Assembly (NCBI RefSeq): GCF_003994235.2
Contig: NZ_RYFG02000106.1
Coordinates: 1-64,000, forward strand
Source: Candidatus Methylobacter oryzae
GTDB taxonomy: Bacteria > Pseudomonadota > Gammaproteobacteria > Methylococcales > Methylomonadaceae
Direction: 5' to 3'
Length of the DNA: 64,000 nt
Shown here: positions 45,489-53,659 of the stretch, piece after piece
Numbering within the stretch: position 1 is the stretch's first letter
Layout of the letters: the number at the start of each line of letters is the position of its first letter
Program-made: the position numbers and the translations under genes
Notes under the pieces: model-generated
Database searches by the model: none
Seen by the model: only the letters and a program-made list of their open reading frames with translations
Told to the model about the DNA's origin: nothing

Positions 45489-48258
45489 GAACACACCGGC
45501 AAAGCTTCCTGCCGGAAAAGCCCGGCACTCTCGTCTTACAAATGCTTATAAATACTTGACCGATCGCCTATTGCCCCGTAGCGCCCGGCCGAAACCTGCC
45601 ACAACAACATCCGTGAGCACATCGCTACAAGCACTGACTGCGGCCGCATTGTCATTACCAGGATTGATCCCCACTCCCGTCCATGCCGCGGAGGAAGAAG
45701 CCAGTTTGCTGTACGGTTATTACGAAGAAAGCAGCCGTAATCTTGCCGGCGTCAACAGCAGATTCAATCCCATTGTCGTAGATAGCCTTTTAGGCAGTTC
45801 AAAGATTAAATTATCCGACCGGGTGAAATTTGCCTTCAACTACGCACAAGATGTCTGGAGCGGTGCCACGCCGATTGCAACTGCGCCGCTATCATTCAAA
45901 GGCAATAGAGAGGGCGGTGTGATTTCAGGAGCGACGCCTTTTTTACAAAATAATAACGTACTGTTTGATAGGCAATTAAATCCGCTTAAGCAAGATGCAC
46001 TGACCGGTCAGCTCGTTAAGGATACTCAATTAGTCCATACGCTGTCCGCCGCTTCACCCGAGGTTCGCAGACAAGGCGATTTCAAGCTTGGCTATGAATG
46101 GAACGAGGTTTCTTTGGATGTAGGCGGAGGAATCTCGGTAGAAAACGACTATGAATCACGGTTCGGTAATTTGGCAGGACGTTGGGATCTTAACCAAAAG
46201 CTGACCAGTTTGAACTTGGGTTTGAGTTATACCAACAGCGACACCCATGCGATACTCGATCATGACGTTACACCTTATATTTGGAATACAAGCGGCGGTT
46301 ACGAAGTCCGCAATATCATCTCGAATAACAGCCAAATCACAAAAACCGGAGGAAATACCTTACTGCAAGGCAATCGGCAGGATTGGGGCACGGCTTTTGG
46401 CGTAACCCAGATACTGAACGAAGGCGCATTGCTTGAGGCTGGAGTCAGTTACAATCGCAGCACCGGCTATATGGCGAATCCTTATAAAACGGTGGAGACT
46501 GCGTTCGTTGATCCTTCACAGACCGGCGACGTATTAAGCGGAGTGGCTATCGGATTACTTGAAAAGCGGCCCGAAGAGCGTAATCAATGGACCGAAAACC
46601 TACGCTACGTTCAACATATTGCCGGCCTGGATGCCGCTTTTCATTTCGATTACCGCTTTTTTCACGACGACTGGGGAATCAACGCCCATACGTTCGAAGC
46701 CGATTGGGTTCAACCGATCGGTAATAATTGGACGATCACGCCGAAGGTGCGCTATTACTCCCAAGATGCAGCGGACTTTTACACGCCTTTTATGGTTTCC
46801 AATCAGGCGCTTAATAAAAACGCTGTCGATGCAAACGGCAGGCCTATTTATGTTTCAGCCAATAATCCTAATAACGGACAAGTTTATTTTCGCGATGCGG
46901 ACTTTAACCTGATCGATGCAAACGGCAGAATTGTCGATGAAAATGCAATAAATCCGGTTAATAAAACTGTCCCGTTTGACGGCAGCAAGCTGCCCGCTAA
47001 CTATTCAAGCGATCACCGACTGTCGGGATTCGGCGCTTTAAGCGGCGGCATCACGGTAAGCAAGCGATTTGCCAAAGGCGTCACGCTTGAGGCGGGCGCT
47101 GAATATTATACGCACGCAGGTTCGCTGAAGCTCGGCGGTGGCGGCGAAGGTTCCTATGCGGATTACAACTCCTATATGGTTAATGCCGTTTTAAAAGTTG
47201 ATTTATCCTCGCTATCGCTGTCCTCGGCGGGTAGTAAACATGCCGAACACTTGTTCCATAACCATCATGGCGGCCACGCACCGGCCGGAGTGATGTTCGA
47301 CCACATGTTGGATAAGTCCGGCGATATCATGGTTGGCGCCCGTTACATGTACGGCACCCAATCCGGCAATATACTGCAAGGTTCAAATAGCGTCAGCGAT
47401 CAAGCCATCATAAATAACGGCTGTAACGGCAGCCCCTGTTTTACCACGCCGACCGGGATGAACATGAATATGATCATGGTCGACCTGATGTACGCGCCTA
47501 CCGACAGCTTAACACTGATGCTGATGCCCCAGTTCGTCGACATGAACATGACCACGCGGGTACTGGACGGCGCTCCATCGGCAACTGTTGAACAGCAGGC
47601 GCTGATCAATCACCATACTTTGCACGAACATACTACAGGCGGTATCGGCGATACCGGCATGTACGCGATGGTCAAGCTGTTCGATCAAACTATCCATCAT
47701 GTTCACGGAACCTTGGGCCTTAGCGCACCGACCGGCGATGTCGATGTGAAGTTCAGGGATACCCATCGCATCGATGCAGGCTTCCAGCATTACGGCATGC
47801 AATTGGGCAGCGGTACTTGGGATTTCAAACCGAGCATCACGTATACCGGAAATATCGACCAGTATTCCTGGGGTGCGCAATTGAGCGGCACCGTACGCCT
47901 TGAGGACAAGAACAAATCGGGATTTGCATTCGGCGATATATTTCAGTCCACTGCCTGGGGCAGCTACAAGCTGTTAAATTGGCTTTCAGCGTCGGTGCGA
48001 GGCGTTTACACGGTCCAAGGCTCAATAAAGGGCGAGTTCAACGGCACCTTCAATAAACTGGGGCCGGTGGATTATCCTTCCAGCTACGGAGGACGTTATT
48101 GGGATGTCGGTTTTGGCGTCAATGCTTTCGTCCCAAGCGGCGATTTGCAGGGCAACAGCTTGGGTTTTGAATGGTTGCAGCCGGTCAGCGACGATGTCAA
48201 CGGCTATCAGCTTCAGCGTGAAGGCGCGTTGTCGGCTACCTGGAGCTATGCGTTTTGA
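45475..48258 (+). CDS. DUF3570 protein fused to a second outer-membrane-type domain
   Basis: 927 residues from a GTG at 45475, chosen because GGAGG lies 8 bases upstream within the DUF4266 gene; a GTG at 45433 has no such site. A long basic leader precedes a signal core, with cleavage near Ala71 (PVHA). About 75-590 is the DUF3570 part, with beta-barrel features and an ISGATP motif (Ser151-Thr154) resembling flavinylation sites. A His-rich linker (HNHHGGHAP, near 590) leads to a second domain (about 600-927) with Met-rich MNMNMIMVDLMYAPTD, GSGTWDFKPS and a C-terminal WSYAF, like outer-membrane proteins found beside copper genes. DUF3570 alone is shorter, so this is a fusion. It precedes ApbE. 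Confidence 0.85.
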   Translation: MAVTKNTPAKLPAGKARHSRLTNAYKYLTDRLLPRSARPKPATTTSVSTSLQALTAAALSLPGLIPTPVHAAEEEASLLYGYYEESSRNLAGVNSRFNPIVVDSLLGSSKIKLSDRVKFAFNYAQDVWSGATPIATAPLSFKGNREGGVISGATPFLQNNNVLFDRQLNPLKQDALTGQLVKDTQLVHTLSAASPEVRRQGDFKLGYEWNEVSLDVGGGISVENDYESRFGNLAGRWDLNQKLTSLNLGLSYTNSDTHAILDHDVTPYIWNTSGGYEVRNIISNNSQITKTGGNTLLQGNRQDWGTAFGVTQILNEGALLEAGVSYNRSTGYMANPYKTVETAFVDPSQTGDVLSGVAIGLLEKRPEERNQWTENLRYVQHIAGLDAAFHFDYRFFHDDWGINAHTFEADWVQPIGNNWTITPKVRYYSQDAADFYTPFMVSNQALNKNAVDANGRPIYVSANNPNNGQVYFRDADFNLIDANGRIVDENAINPVNKTVPFDGSKLPANYSSDHRLSGFGALSGGITVSKRFAKGVTLEAGAEYYTHAGSLKLGGGGEGSYADYNSYMVNAVLKVDLSSLSLSSAGSKHAEHLFHNHHGGHAPAGVMFDHMLDKSGDIMVGARYMYGTQSGNILQGSNSVSDQAIINNGCNGSPCFTTPTGMNMNMIMVDLMYAPTDSLTLMLMPQFVDMNMTTRVLDGAPSATVEQQALINHHTLHEHTTGGIGDTGMYAMVKLFDQTIHHVHGTLGLSAPTGDVDVKFRDTHRIDAGFQHYGMQLGSGTWDFKPSITYTGNIDQYSWGAQLSGTVRLEDKNKSGFAFGDIFQSTAWGSYKLLNWLSASVRGVYTVQGSIKGEFNGTFNKLGPVDYPSSYGGRYWDVGFGVNAFVPSGDLQGNSLGFEWLQPVSDDVNGYQLQREGALSATWSYAF

Positions 48259-48292
48259 TAGCGATGTTCTGCGGCGAACTACGATTCTTAAC

Positions 48293-49210
48293 ATGAAAAC
48301 CAAGCGCCTGACCGACTATCATTTTACTTTCAAGGCAATGGGCTCCCCTTGCGAGATACAGCTTTTTGCCGATAGTCATGCGAACGCCCAACGAGCCGCG
48401 GATGCGGTTATTGCCGATGTTCACCGGCTTGAAGCGCGTTATTCGCGTTACCGCAGCGACAGTTTTCTGTCCGAAATCAATCGCGTGGCGGCCGTTGGCG
48501 GTTCCATCACCGTGGATGACGAGACGGCAGGATTGTTGAATTATGCGGCAACCTGCTATGAGCAAAGCGACGGCTTATTCGACATTACTTCCGGCATCCT
48601 GCGTCAAGTTTGGCGTTTCGATCTGGGCAAACTGCCGGATCAGGCGCAAATTCAGCAATTACTCGACAAAGTCGGCTGGCACCGGCTTCGTTGGGCCCCG
48701 CCTGTGCTTGAGTTTTTGAAACCGGGCATGGAGATTGATTTCGGCGGCGTGGTTAAGGAATACGCCGCTGACCGTGCCGCGGCGTTATGTTGGCAAGCCG
48801 ATATTCGGCATGGTGTGATTAATTTGGGCGGCGACATCAAAGTCATCGGCCCACGTGTCGACGGTAGCCCGTGGCGGGTCGGTATCCGCGACCCTCGCGA
48901 CAAAGAGGCAGTCATGCAGACCGTCTTATTGCATGAGGGCGCGCTTGCCAGCAGCGGCGATTACGAACGTTGCATCATAGTGGACGGCATCCGTTACGGT
49001 CACATCCTCAATCCCCTTACCGGCTGGCCGGTACGGCATTTGGCGGCGACCAGCGTGGTTGCCGATTTCTGCGTAGTTGCAGGCAGCGCATCGACTATTG
49101 CGATGCTCAAGGAAGATAGCGGCCCCGCATGGCTGGAAAGCTTGGGTTTGCCTTATTTATGGGTGGATGTGCAAGGTAAAACGGGCTGTACGCTTGTGTC
49201 GGGTGAGTAG
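48293..49210 (+). CDS. apbE: FAD:protein FMN transferase ApbE
   Basis: 305 residues from the ATG at 48293. The ApbE fold is clear: MGSPCEIQLFA, LEARYSRYRSDSFLSEIN, IDFGGVVKEYAADRAA, NLGGDIKVIG, ALASSGDYER and GHILNPLTGWPV. The enzyme attaches FMN to Thr or Ser in extracytoplasmic proteins. Most ApbE proteins carry a signal peptide or lipobox; here none is evident, so it would be cytoplasmic, or the start is wrong (the frame is open upstream but without a signal-like sequence). It lies 34 bp after the DUF3570 gene, whose SGAT motif is a candidate target. Confidence 0.93.
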   Translation: MKTKRLTDYHFTFKAMGSPCEIQLFADSHANAQRAADAVIADVHRLEARYSRYRSDSFLSEINRVAAVGGSITVDDETAGLLNYAATCYEQSDGLFDITSGILRQVWRFDLGKLPDQAQIQQLLDKVGWHRLRWAPPVLEFLKPGMEIDFGGVVKEYAADRAAALCWQADIRHGVINLGGDIKVIGPRVDGSPWRVGIRDPRDKEAVMQTVLLHEGALASSGDYERCIIVDGIRYGHILNPLTGWPVRHLAATSVVADFCVVAGSASTIAMLKEDSGPAWLESLGLPYLWVDVQGKTGCTLVSGE

Positions 49211-49855
49211 TATTGGCACGGTGTGAACATGGGTTAATGCATGTTTTCGCGAGTGCGGTAGCAGTTATAGGTTTATAACAAGCTGGAAATTACAATAACA
49301 TGGAAAACATGATAAATAACTTTTCTGTCTTTCCTACACATGGTCCTATGCATCATAGCGCCAGATTGAACTAAAGCCGGAACCGCTTATGCTGCATAGT
49401 CAGTCGACGCCGTTACTGCAACTGTTGTATTAGTAAGTTATTGGACTGAAAGTCTTCAATAATCAATAATCAATAATCAATAATCAATAATCAATAATCA
49501 ATAATCAATAATCAATAATCAATAAGGTCATACCTCGATTGATTTTGACCAATTTAACTTGGTTCCTTTGATTTGGTTGGCGATAAAAAATGGCTTGGTT
49601 GTGGGATTGAACGCCAGAGAGGATGGTTTAGCCGTTGTGGTTGTGGTTGTGGAGATAGGCCGCCGATTGTCGAACTCGGCGGCGTTGAGTTGGATATTTT
49701 GAAGTTATGGCGATACCCAATGACTATTGTTTATTACTTTGCCATTTTTATTTATTTCAAATGACCAAGCTGTAGCGCGTCGGTAAATTTGCGATAAATA
49801 AAAAATAAATTTGCGACAAAGTTTTAAAGGTTTTTAAGCGTTATTTAAAACAATT
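49211..49855. other. Intergenic region with heptanucleotide tandem repeat
   Basis: 645 bp between apbE and the phage-like fragment. It holds the CAATAAT array at 49457 and a short GTTGTG repetition near 49637. A 63-codon open frame at 49573 is not convincing (no ribosome site, low-complexity). No promoter or RNA gene is identified. Confidence 0.6.
49457..49525 (+). repeat. Heptanucleotide tandem repeat (CAATAAT)9
   Basis: Nine perfect copies of CAATAAT from 49457 to 49519 and six more bases of a tenth. The unit length of 7 is not a multiple of three. It is non-coding as far as I can see, so it is a microsatellite that would vary in copy number by slippage. Confidence 0.95.
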
Positions 49856-50389
49856 TTAAACCAAAACCTCAGCCATCAACTCAGGAATCGAATACGGCAT
49901 ATTACCCACAGAACTAAAATCATTAAGCGTAGAATCTAAATGCTCCGTTAACAATAATTTATGCTGGTAATACAAAGTCCAAATATCATTAGACCACTGT
50001 TTTATGGTCATTGCCTTGGGTTTACTTTGAAGCACTCCGATAACCAACAAGCCTATAGCCATGCCATTGATGCTAGCGTACTCATAGTCATGAGCCGCCT
50101 GCCACAATAGCTCAAGATTAACCGCTATCTTTGCTTGTTTTTCGACATTGAATTGAGCAACTATCTCATCATACCTAGCCTGATCAGCAATTGCCCAAAC
50201 ACCATCAACATATGACCAAACACCGCCTGCCCAAAACTCCGGAAGCTTAACATCTGAGATCAATATTGCATTGCCAATATGGTAATTATGATCAACCCAG
50301 CCGGGGCATTTTAGTCCAGTATCCGTCAACACTAAATCAGTGTCGGCATGTATAACCCGATTATCCGCAGTCCTCACCATAATAATCAT
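49856..50389 (-). CDS. Phage tail-associated-like protein
   Basis: 177 residues. The N-terminal half has short beta strands with Trp-Gly repeats (EFWAGGVWSYVDGVWAIA) followed by helices (RYDEIVAQFNVEKQ and KAMTIKQWSNDIWTLYYQHK). This layout, a beta head plus helical tail behind a fibre-like gene, is typical of small phage tail-fibre accessory proteins; I cannot name the family. It overlaps the upstream gene by 4 bp. No structural or integrase genes are nearby, so it is a fragment of a lost prophage or a tail-like cassette. Confidence 0.55.
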   Translation of the reverse strand: MIIMVRTADNRVIHADTDLVLTDTGLKCPGWVDHNYHIGNAILISDVKLPEFWAGGVWSYVDGVWAIADQARYDEIVAQFNVEKQAKIAVNLELLWQAAHDYEYASINGMAIGLLVIGVLQSKPKAMTIKQWSNDIWTLYYQHKLLLTEHLDSTLNDFSSVGNMPYSIPELMAEVLV

Positions 50390-50736
50390 AGCGATACCCC
50401 CACATCAATCACTCCAGCCTGCAAATATGTAGACGTGCCGGAAATAGAAAAAACAAACTCGTTGCCATTTATTTTGGCTAAATCACAATATGCCGATGCA
50501 ACCTTGTTTACGGTAGCCGGCAAGTTAGCAGTTAATGCCGAACCGGCTTTAAGATCAAAGATAACAGCGTCTAAATAGCCTGGGCTCCCATTTTTATAGA
50601 CACACATTGCACGGGTTTCCGATGCGCTTATTGCCACATAAGATACGCCCGAGGTATCGCTAACCGGTACCGGCGTGCCCTCAACAACGCTAGTGCCGCT
50701 TACATCAAGCATAATCGCTTCGAGGCGGCTATCCAA
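50386..50736 (-). CDS. 5'-truncated phage tail/collar-like gene fragment
   Basis: A beta-rich 116-residue segment from a TTG (LDSRLEAIMLDVSGTS), with no signal peptide, resembling the C-terminal part of a phage tail or fibre protein. The frame is open further upstream to a TAA at about 50805 and reads YRQKLIGDVAHSAEQNLRLL, so the true gene was longer and has lost its 5' end exactly at the conserved upstream element of the TonB receptor. Probably a pseudogene remnant that may still be translated. Confidence 0.5.
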   Translation of the reverse strand: MDSRLEAIMLDVSGTSVVEGTPVPVSDTSGVSYVAISASETRAMCVYKNGSPGYLDAVIFDLKAGSALTANLPATVNKVASAYCDLAKINGNEFVFSISGTSTYLQAGVIDVGVSL

Positions 50737-50802
50737 AAGCCTTAAGTTTTGTTCGGCGCTATGCGCAACATCACCAATAAGTTTCTGTCGATAGCAGGTA
50801 TT

Positions 50803-50842
50803 TAATTAAACTGTGTTATTTAGCGTGTTAAGTGAGGCATAT
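50803..50842 (+). promoter_or_regulatory. Conserved upstream element, copy B
   Basis: The 40-bp match to copy A at 42362, two bases shorter in the middle. It reads TAATTAAACTGTGTTATTT then AGCGTG and TGAGGCATAT. It lies 235 bp before the TonB receptor ATG. The similarity argues for common regulation of the two transcription units. Confidence 0.65.
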
Positions 50843-51022
50843 GGCTAAAAATTTATCTTGATACACATCTATTAAACCGATGAAGAACAAGGACATTAGA
50901 TTAATAGCGTTTAAAACAGTCAAAGTTAGTTCAGGCATGATGCGTAAGTAATTGACTACGTTAAATTAAAAAGTCGAATACGGCCGCTCGACAGTCAGCA
51001 TGGTCGCGAGATTGGTAGCTTG

Positions 51023-51060
51023 GCACGCAACGTGCTGTTATGGATAGACCCGTCCATAAC
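51023..51060 (+). promoter_or_regulatory. Two hairpins in the TonB receptor mRNA leader
   Basis: GCACG-CAA-CGTGC (51023-51035) is followed one base later by GTTATGGA/TCCATAAC (51037-51044 and 51053-51060). They end 16 bp before the ATG at 51077, close enough to affect ribosome access. Confidence 0.45.
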
Positions 51061-51076
51061 TATAAAAATTAAAATA

Positions 51077-53533
51077 ATGAAAAAGTATTCACTATTGCTT
51101 GGGATTATTTATTTAAATTGCGGCGTTGCAGCTGAGCCGGTTAAGGCTAAAAAGGCTGATGCCGCCAAGCAAAGCCAAGCCAAAGCCGAGAAGCAGAAAT
51201 CTTCGTCGATGGTCTTGTCCGATATTGTGGTTACAGGTGAGTCGGAGGACGGCAGGCCAGAGAGCCCTTCAAAAACCGATTTTGCAACGCCTACCGCCAA
51301 AGTCACCAAGAAAGATATTGAAAAAACCAACGCGGTTACCACCTCCGATTCCGTCAAATACGAATCCGGGGTTTTTGTTCGTCAGCGTTATATCGGCGAT
51401 CCTAATGCACCGGTCGGCATGCGCGGCTCCAATCCTTATCAGGGCGGCAGGGTCATGGTATTTATGGACGGCATGCCGATCTGGAACTCGTTGCAGTACA
51501 CTTTTAACGGCTCGCCGCGTTGGGGCTTGATCGGTCCGGGTGAAATCAAATCGGTCGATGTGCTGTCCGGCCCTTTTTCGGCCGAATACAGCGGCAATGC
51601 GATGGGCGGCGTGATGAATTTCAATACCGTGCTGCCGCAAAAGCGCGAGGTTTACACCGAAGCGACTTATATGCTGCAACCGTATTCCTATCAAGGCACC
51701 AATAAAAATCTGCAAGGTTTCAAAACCTTCGGTTCTTACGGCGACAAGTTCGGCGATCTCAGCACGTATTTCTCCTATAACCATCTGGAGAATGAAGGGC
51801 AGCCGATGACGACTTACGGTTATTCGAATTTGGCGGGCGCAAACGGCGGGCCGTTATTAAGGTACACAGGCACTGGCGGTGCGGTAAGCGGTGCGTATTT
51901 AGAACAAAATCCGAAAGCTGTCGGCAGCCAAGCGAACCAGGGCGGTTATGCCGGGCAGCCGCGTATTTCCTATGGCGATAGCGGTGTGACGCAATCGGTG
52001 GATGATTTGTACAAGTGGAAAGGCGGCTATGCGATCAACTCGAAACTGGATGCTTTATTTACAGCCGCTTTTGAAAATCTGGATGTGACCAGCACCGGGC
52101 AAACGTATCTGAGCAATGCCGCCGGTGCGCCAATATACGGCAGTGGCAGCACCGCTTACAATTTTAACGGCTTGAATGTCGTTCCTGTTGCGAGCAGCTT
52201 TGGAACAAGCCAGCAGAACAGGCAAACGCTGACCTTGGGTGGTGGCTTAAAAGGCAATCTGTTCGGTAATTGGAATACCAACACCAATATCAGTTATTTC
52301 GATGTGCTCCATGACCGAACCATCGCATCGACCTTAAATCCGAACGATCCGAACAATGCCAATAAAGGCCAGATTACCGATGTCGACAGCATGGGCTGGA
52401 TTAATATTTCGACGAAATTCGATAACCAGGAATTTTTAGGACGTAAGGATTTGTCGTTTGCTGCCGGCTACGAGTACCAGCATTCGAAAATGTTCACGAC
52501 TCAATACGGTTCCAATAATTATACGACTGCCCAACAAACCAATGTCGCTTTGAAAAGCGGCGGCGCAACCGACACCCATGGATTGTTCGGGCAATTATCC
52601 TGGCGCTTCCTGCCGTCTTGGGACGCGACTGTCGGTACCCGTCTGGAACGCTGGAATATGTCCGACGGCGTATACACCGTTAACACGCTTAACGCTAACA
52701 ATGCGATAACCGCTACGGCGAATAATGCTCCGGCAGACCGGCAAGCGTCGGCCTTTTCGCCGAAGTTTTCATTGGGTTTCGAGCCGGGGCGTTGGAAGTT
52801 CCGTTATTCTGTTGCGAAGGCTTATCGTTTCCCGTTGGTTGGTGAATTATTCGACAACTCGAACAGTTTAACCGGCAGTGCCAATGTCGGTAACGCCTCT
52901 TTAAAACCGGAAGACGGTACGCACCACAACCTGTTAGGCGAATATGATTTCGATAACGGCTATATCCGGCTGAACCTGTTCCATGAGAATGTTCGCAACG
53001 CTATTTACAGCTCGTTTATATCGAACTCGGCGCTCGGCAAAACACCGGCAGGAAACTATACCAGCGTTATTTCCAATATCGGCGAAGTCGAAATTAACGG
53101 CATCGACTTCACTATCAATCAAAACCAGGTGTTCGACTCCAATTTCGACGTAAAACTGGACACCACAATCCTGGATTCGGAAATCCTGAAAAACGACAAC
53201 GACCGTAATTTTGTCGGCAAAGACTTTCCGTTGTTACCGGATTACCGGGCTAACCTGTTGACGACTTATCACTACGGTAAGGATTGGGATTTTTCGGTAG
53301 GTACCCGCTATCAAGGCAGGATGTTCTCCCAATTGGATAACAAGGATTTACAGCTGCCGTACTACAGCGCCTTTACCGAATCGGTCTACGTGGATTTAAA
53401 AGCCACTTATCATTTCGACGATAAAAAAGGTCATGTGTCGGCCGGGATAGACAACATCAATGATTATCAAGCATTTTTTAACCATCCCTTGCCGCAACGT
53501 ACGTTCTTTATGCAAGCCGGCTATAAATTCTAA
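51077..53533 (+). CDS. TonB-dependent outer-membrane receptor
   Basis: 818 residues from the ATG at 51077, with a signal peptide (MKKYSLLLGIIYLNCGVAA). A TonB-box-like segment (MVLSDIVVTGE) precedes the plug (about 60-190, with GMRGSNPYQGGRVMVFMDG and SVDVLSGPFSAEYSGNAMGG), and a 22-strand barrel follows, ending in GYKF. There is no N-terminal STN signalling domain. No family-specific ligand motif is visible. The receptor shares the upstream element with the His-terminal protein locus, and tonB-exbBD lies 2.5 kb downstream. A cognate ligand such as a metal chelate is inferred, not shown. Confidence 0.93.
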   Translation: MKKYSLLLGIIYLNCGVAAEPVKAKKADAAKQSQAKAEKQKSSSMVLSDIVVTGESEDGRPESPSKTDFATPTAKVTKKDIEKTNAVTTSDSVKYESGVFVRQRYIGDPNAPVGMRGSNPYQGGRVMVFMDGMPIWNSLQYTFNGSPRWGLIGPGEIKSVDVLSGPFSAEYSGNAMGGVMNFNTVLPQKREVYTEATYMLQPYSYQGTNKNLQGFKTFGSYGDKFGDLSTYFSYNHLENEGQPMTTYGYSNLAGANGGPLLRYTGTGGAVSGAYLEQNPKAVGSQANQGGYAGQPRISYGDSGVTQSVDDLYKWKGGYAINSKLDALFTAAFENLDVTSTGQTYLSNAAGAPIYGSGSTAYNFNGLNVVPVASSFGTSQQNRQTLTLGGGLKGNLFGNWNTNTNISYFDVLHDRTIASTLNPNDPNNANKGQITDVDSMGWINISTKFDNQEFLGRKDLSFAAGYEYQHSKMFTTQYGSNNYTTAQQTNVALKSGGATDTHGLFGQLSWRFLPSWDATVGTRLERWNMSDGVYTVNTLNANNAITATANNAPADRQASAFSPKFSLGFEPGRWKFRYSVAKAYRFPLVGELFDNSNSLTGSANVGNASLKPEDGTHHNLLGEYDFDNGYIRLNLFHENVRNAIYSSFISNSALGKTPAGNYTSVISNIGEVEINGIDFTINQNQVFDSNFDVKLDTTILDSEILKNDNDRNFVGKDFPLLPDYRANLLTTYHYGKDWDFSVGTRYQGRMFSQLDNKDLQLPYYSAFTESVYVDLKATYHFDDKKGHVSAGIDNINDYQAFFNHPLPQRTFFMQAGYKF

Positions 53534-53659
53534 GATATAGCAACAGTCGCAAGTTTATTGATCTGCACAAGGATGTGCGCTTTAGGCTTTATGGAAAAAG
53601 ATCCTTACTTGTAAATGGCTGCATACCATTCAGCTCGATCCTTTAATTCGGTTTAATCC

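Larger units (their letters stand above)
50737..51076. other. Leader region of the TonB receptor gene
   Basis: 340 bp. It holds the tail of the truncated phage frame to about 50802, the shared element copy B (50803-50842), an AT-rich stretch, and two consecutive hairpins just before the start codon (51023-51060). No gene of its own. Confidence 0.6.

Noticed and set aside
49457-49525. Short repeats as a CRISPR array
   Set aside because: Units of 7 bp in direct contact, no spacers, no cas genes.
49573-49764. 63-codon open frame after the heptanucleotide array
   Set aside because: No ribosome site, low-complexity Cys-Gly stretch, no recognisable features.
49856-50736. Intact prophage
   Set aside because: Only two tail-like genes, one truncated; no integrase, terminase, portal or att sites seen.
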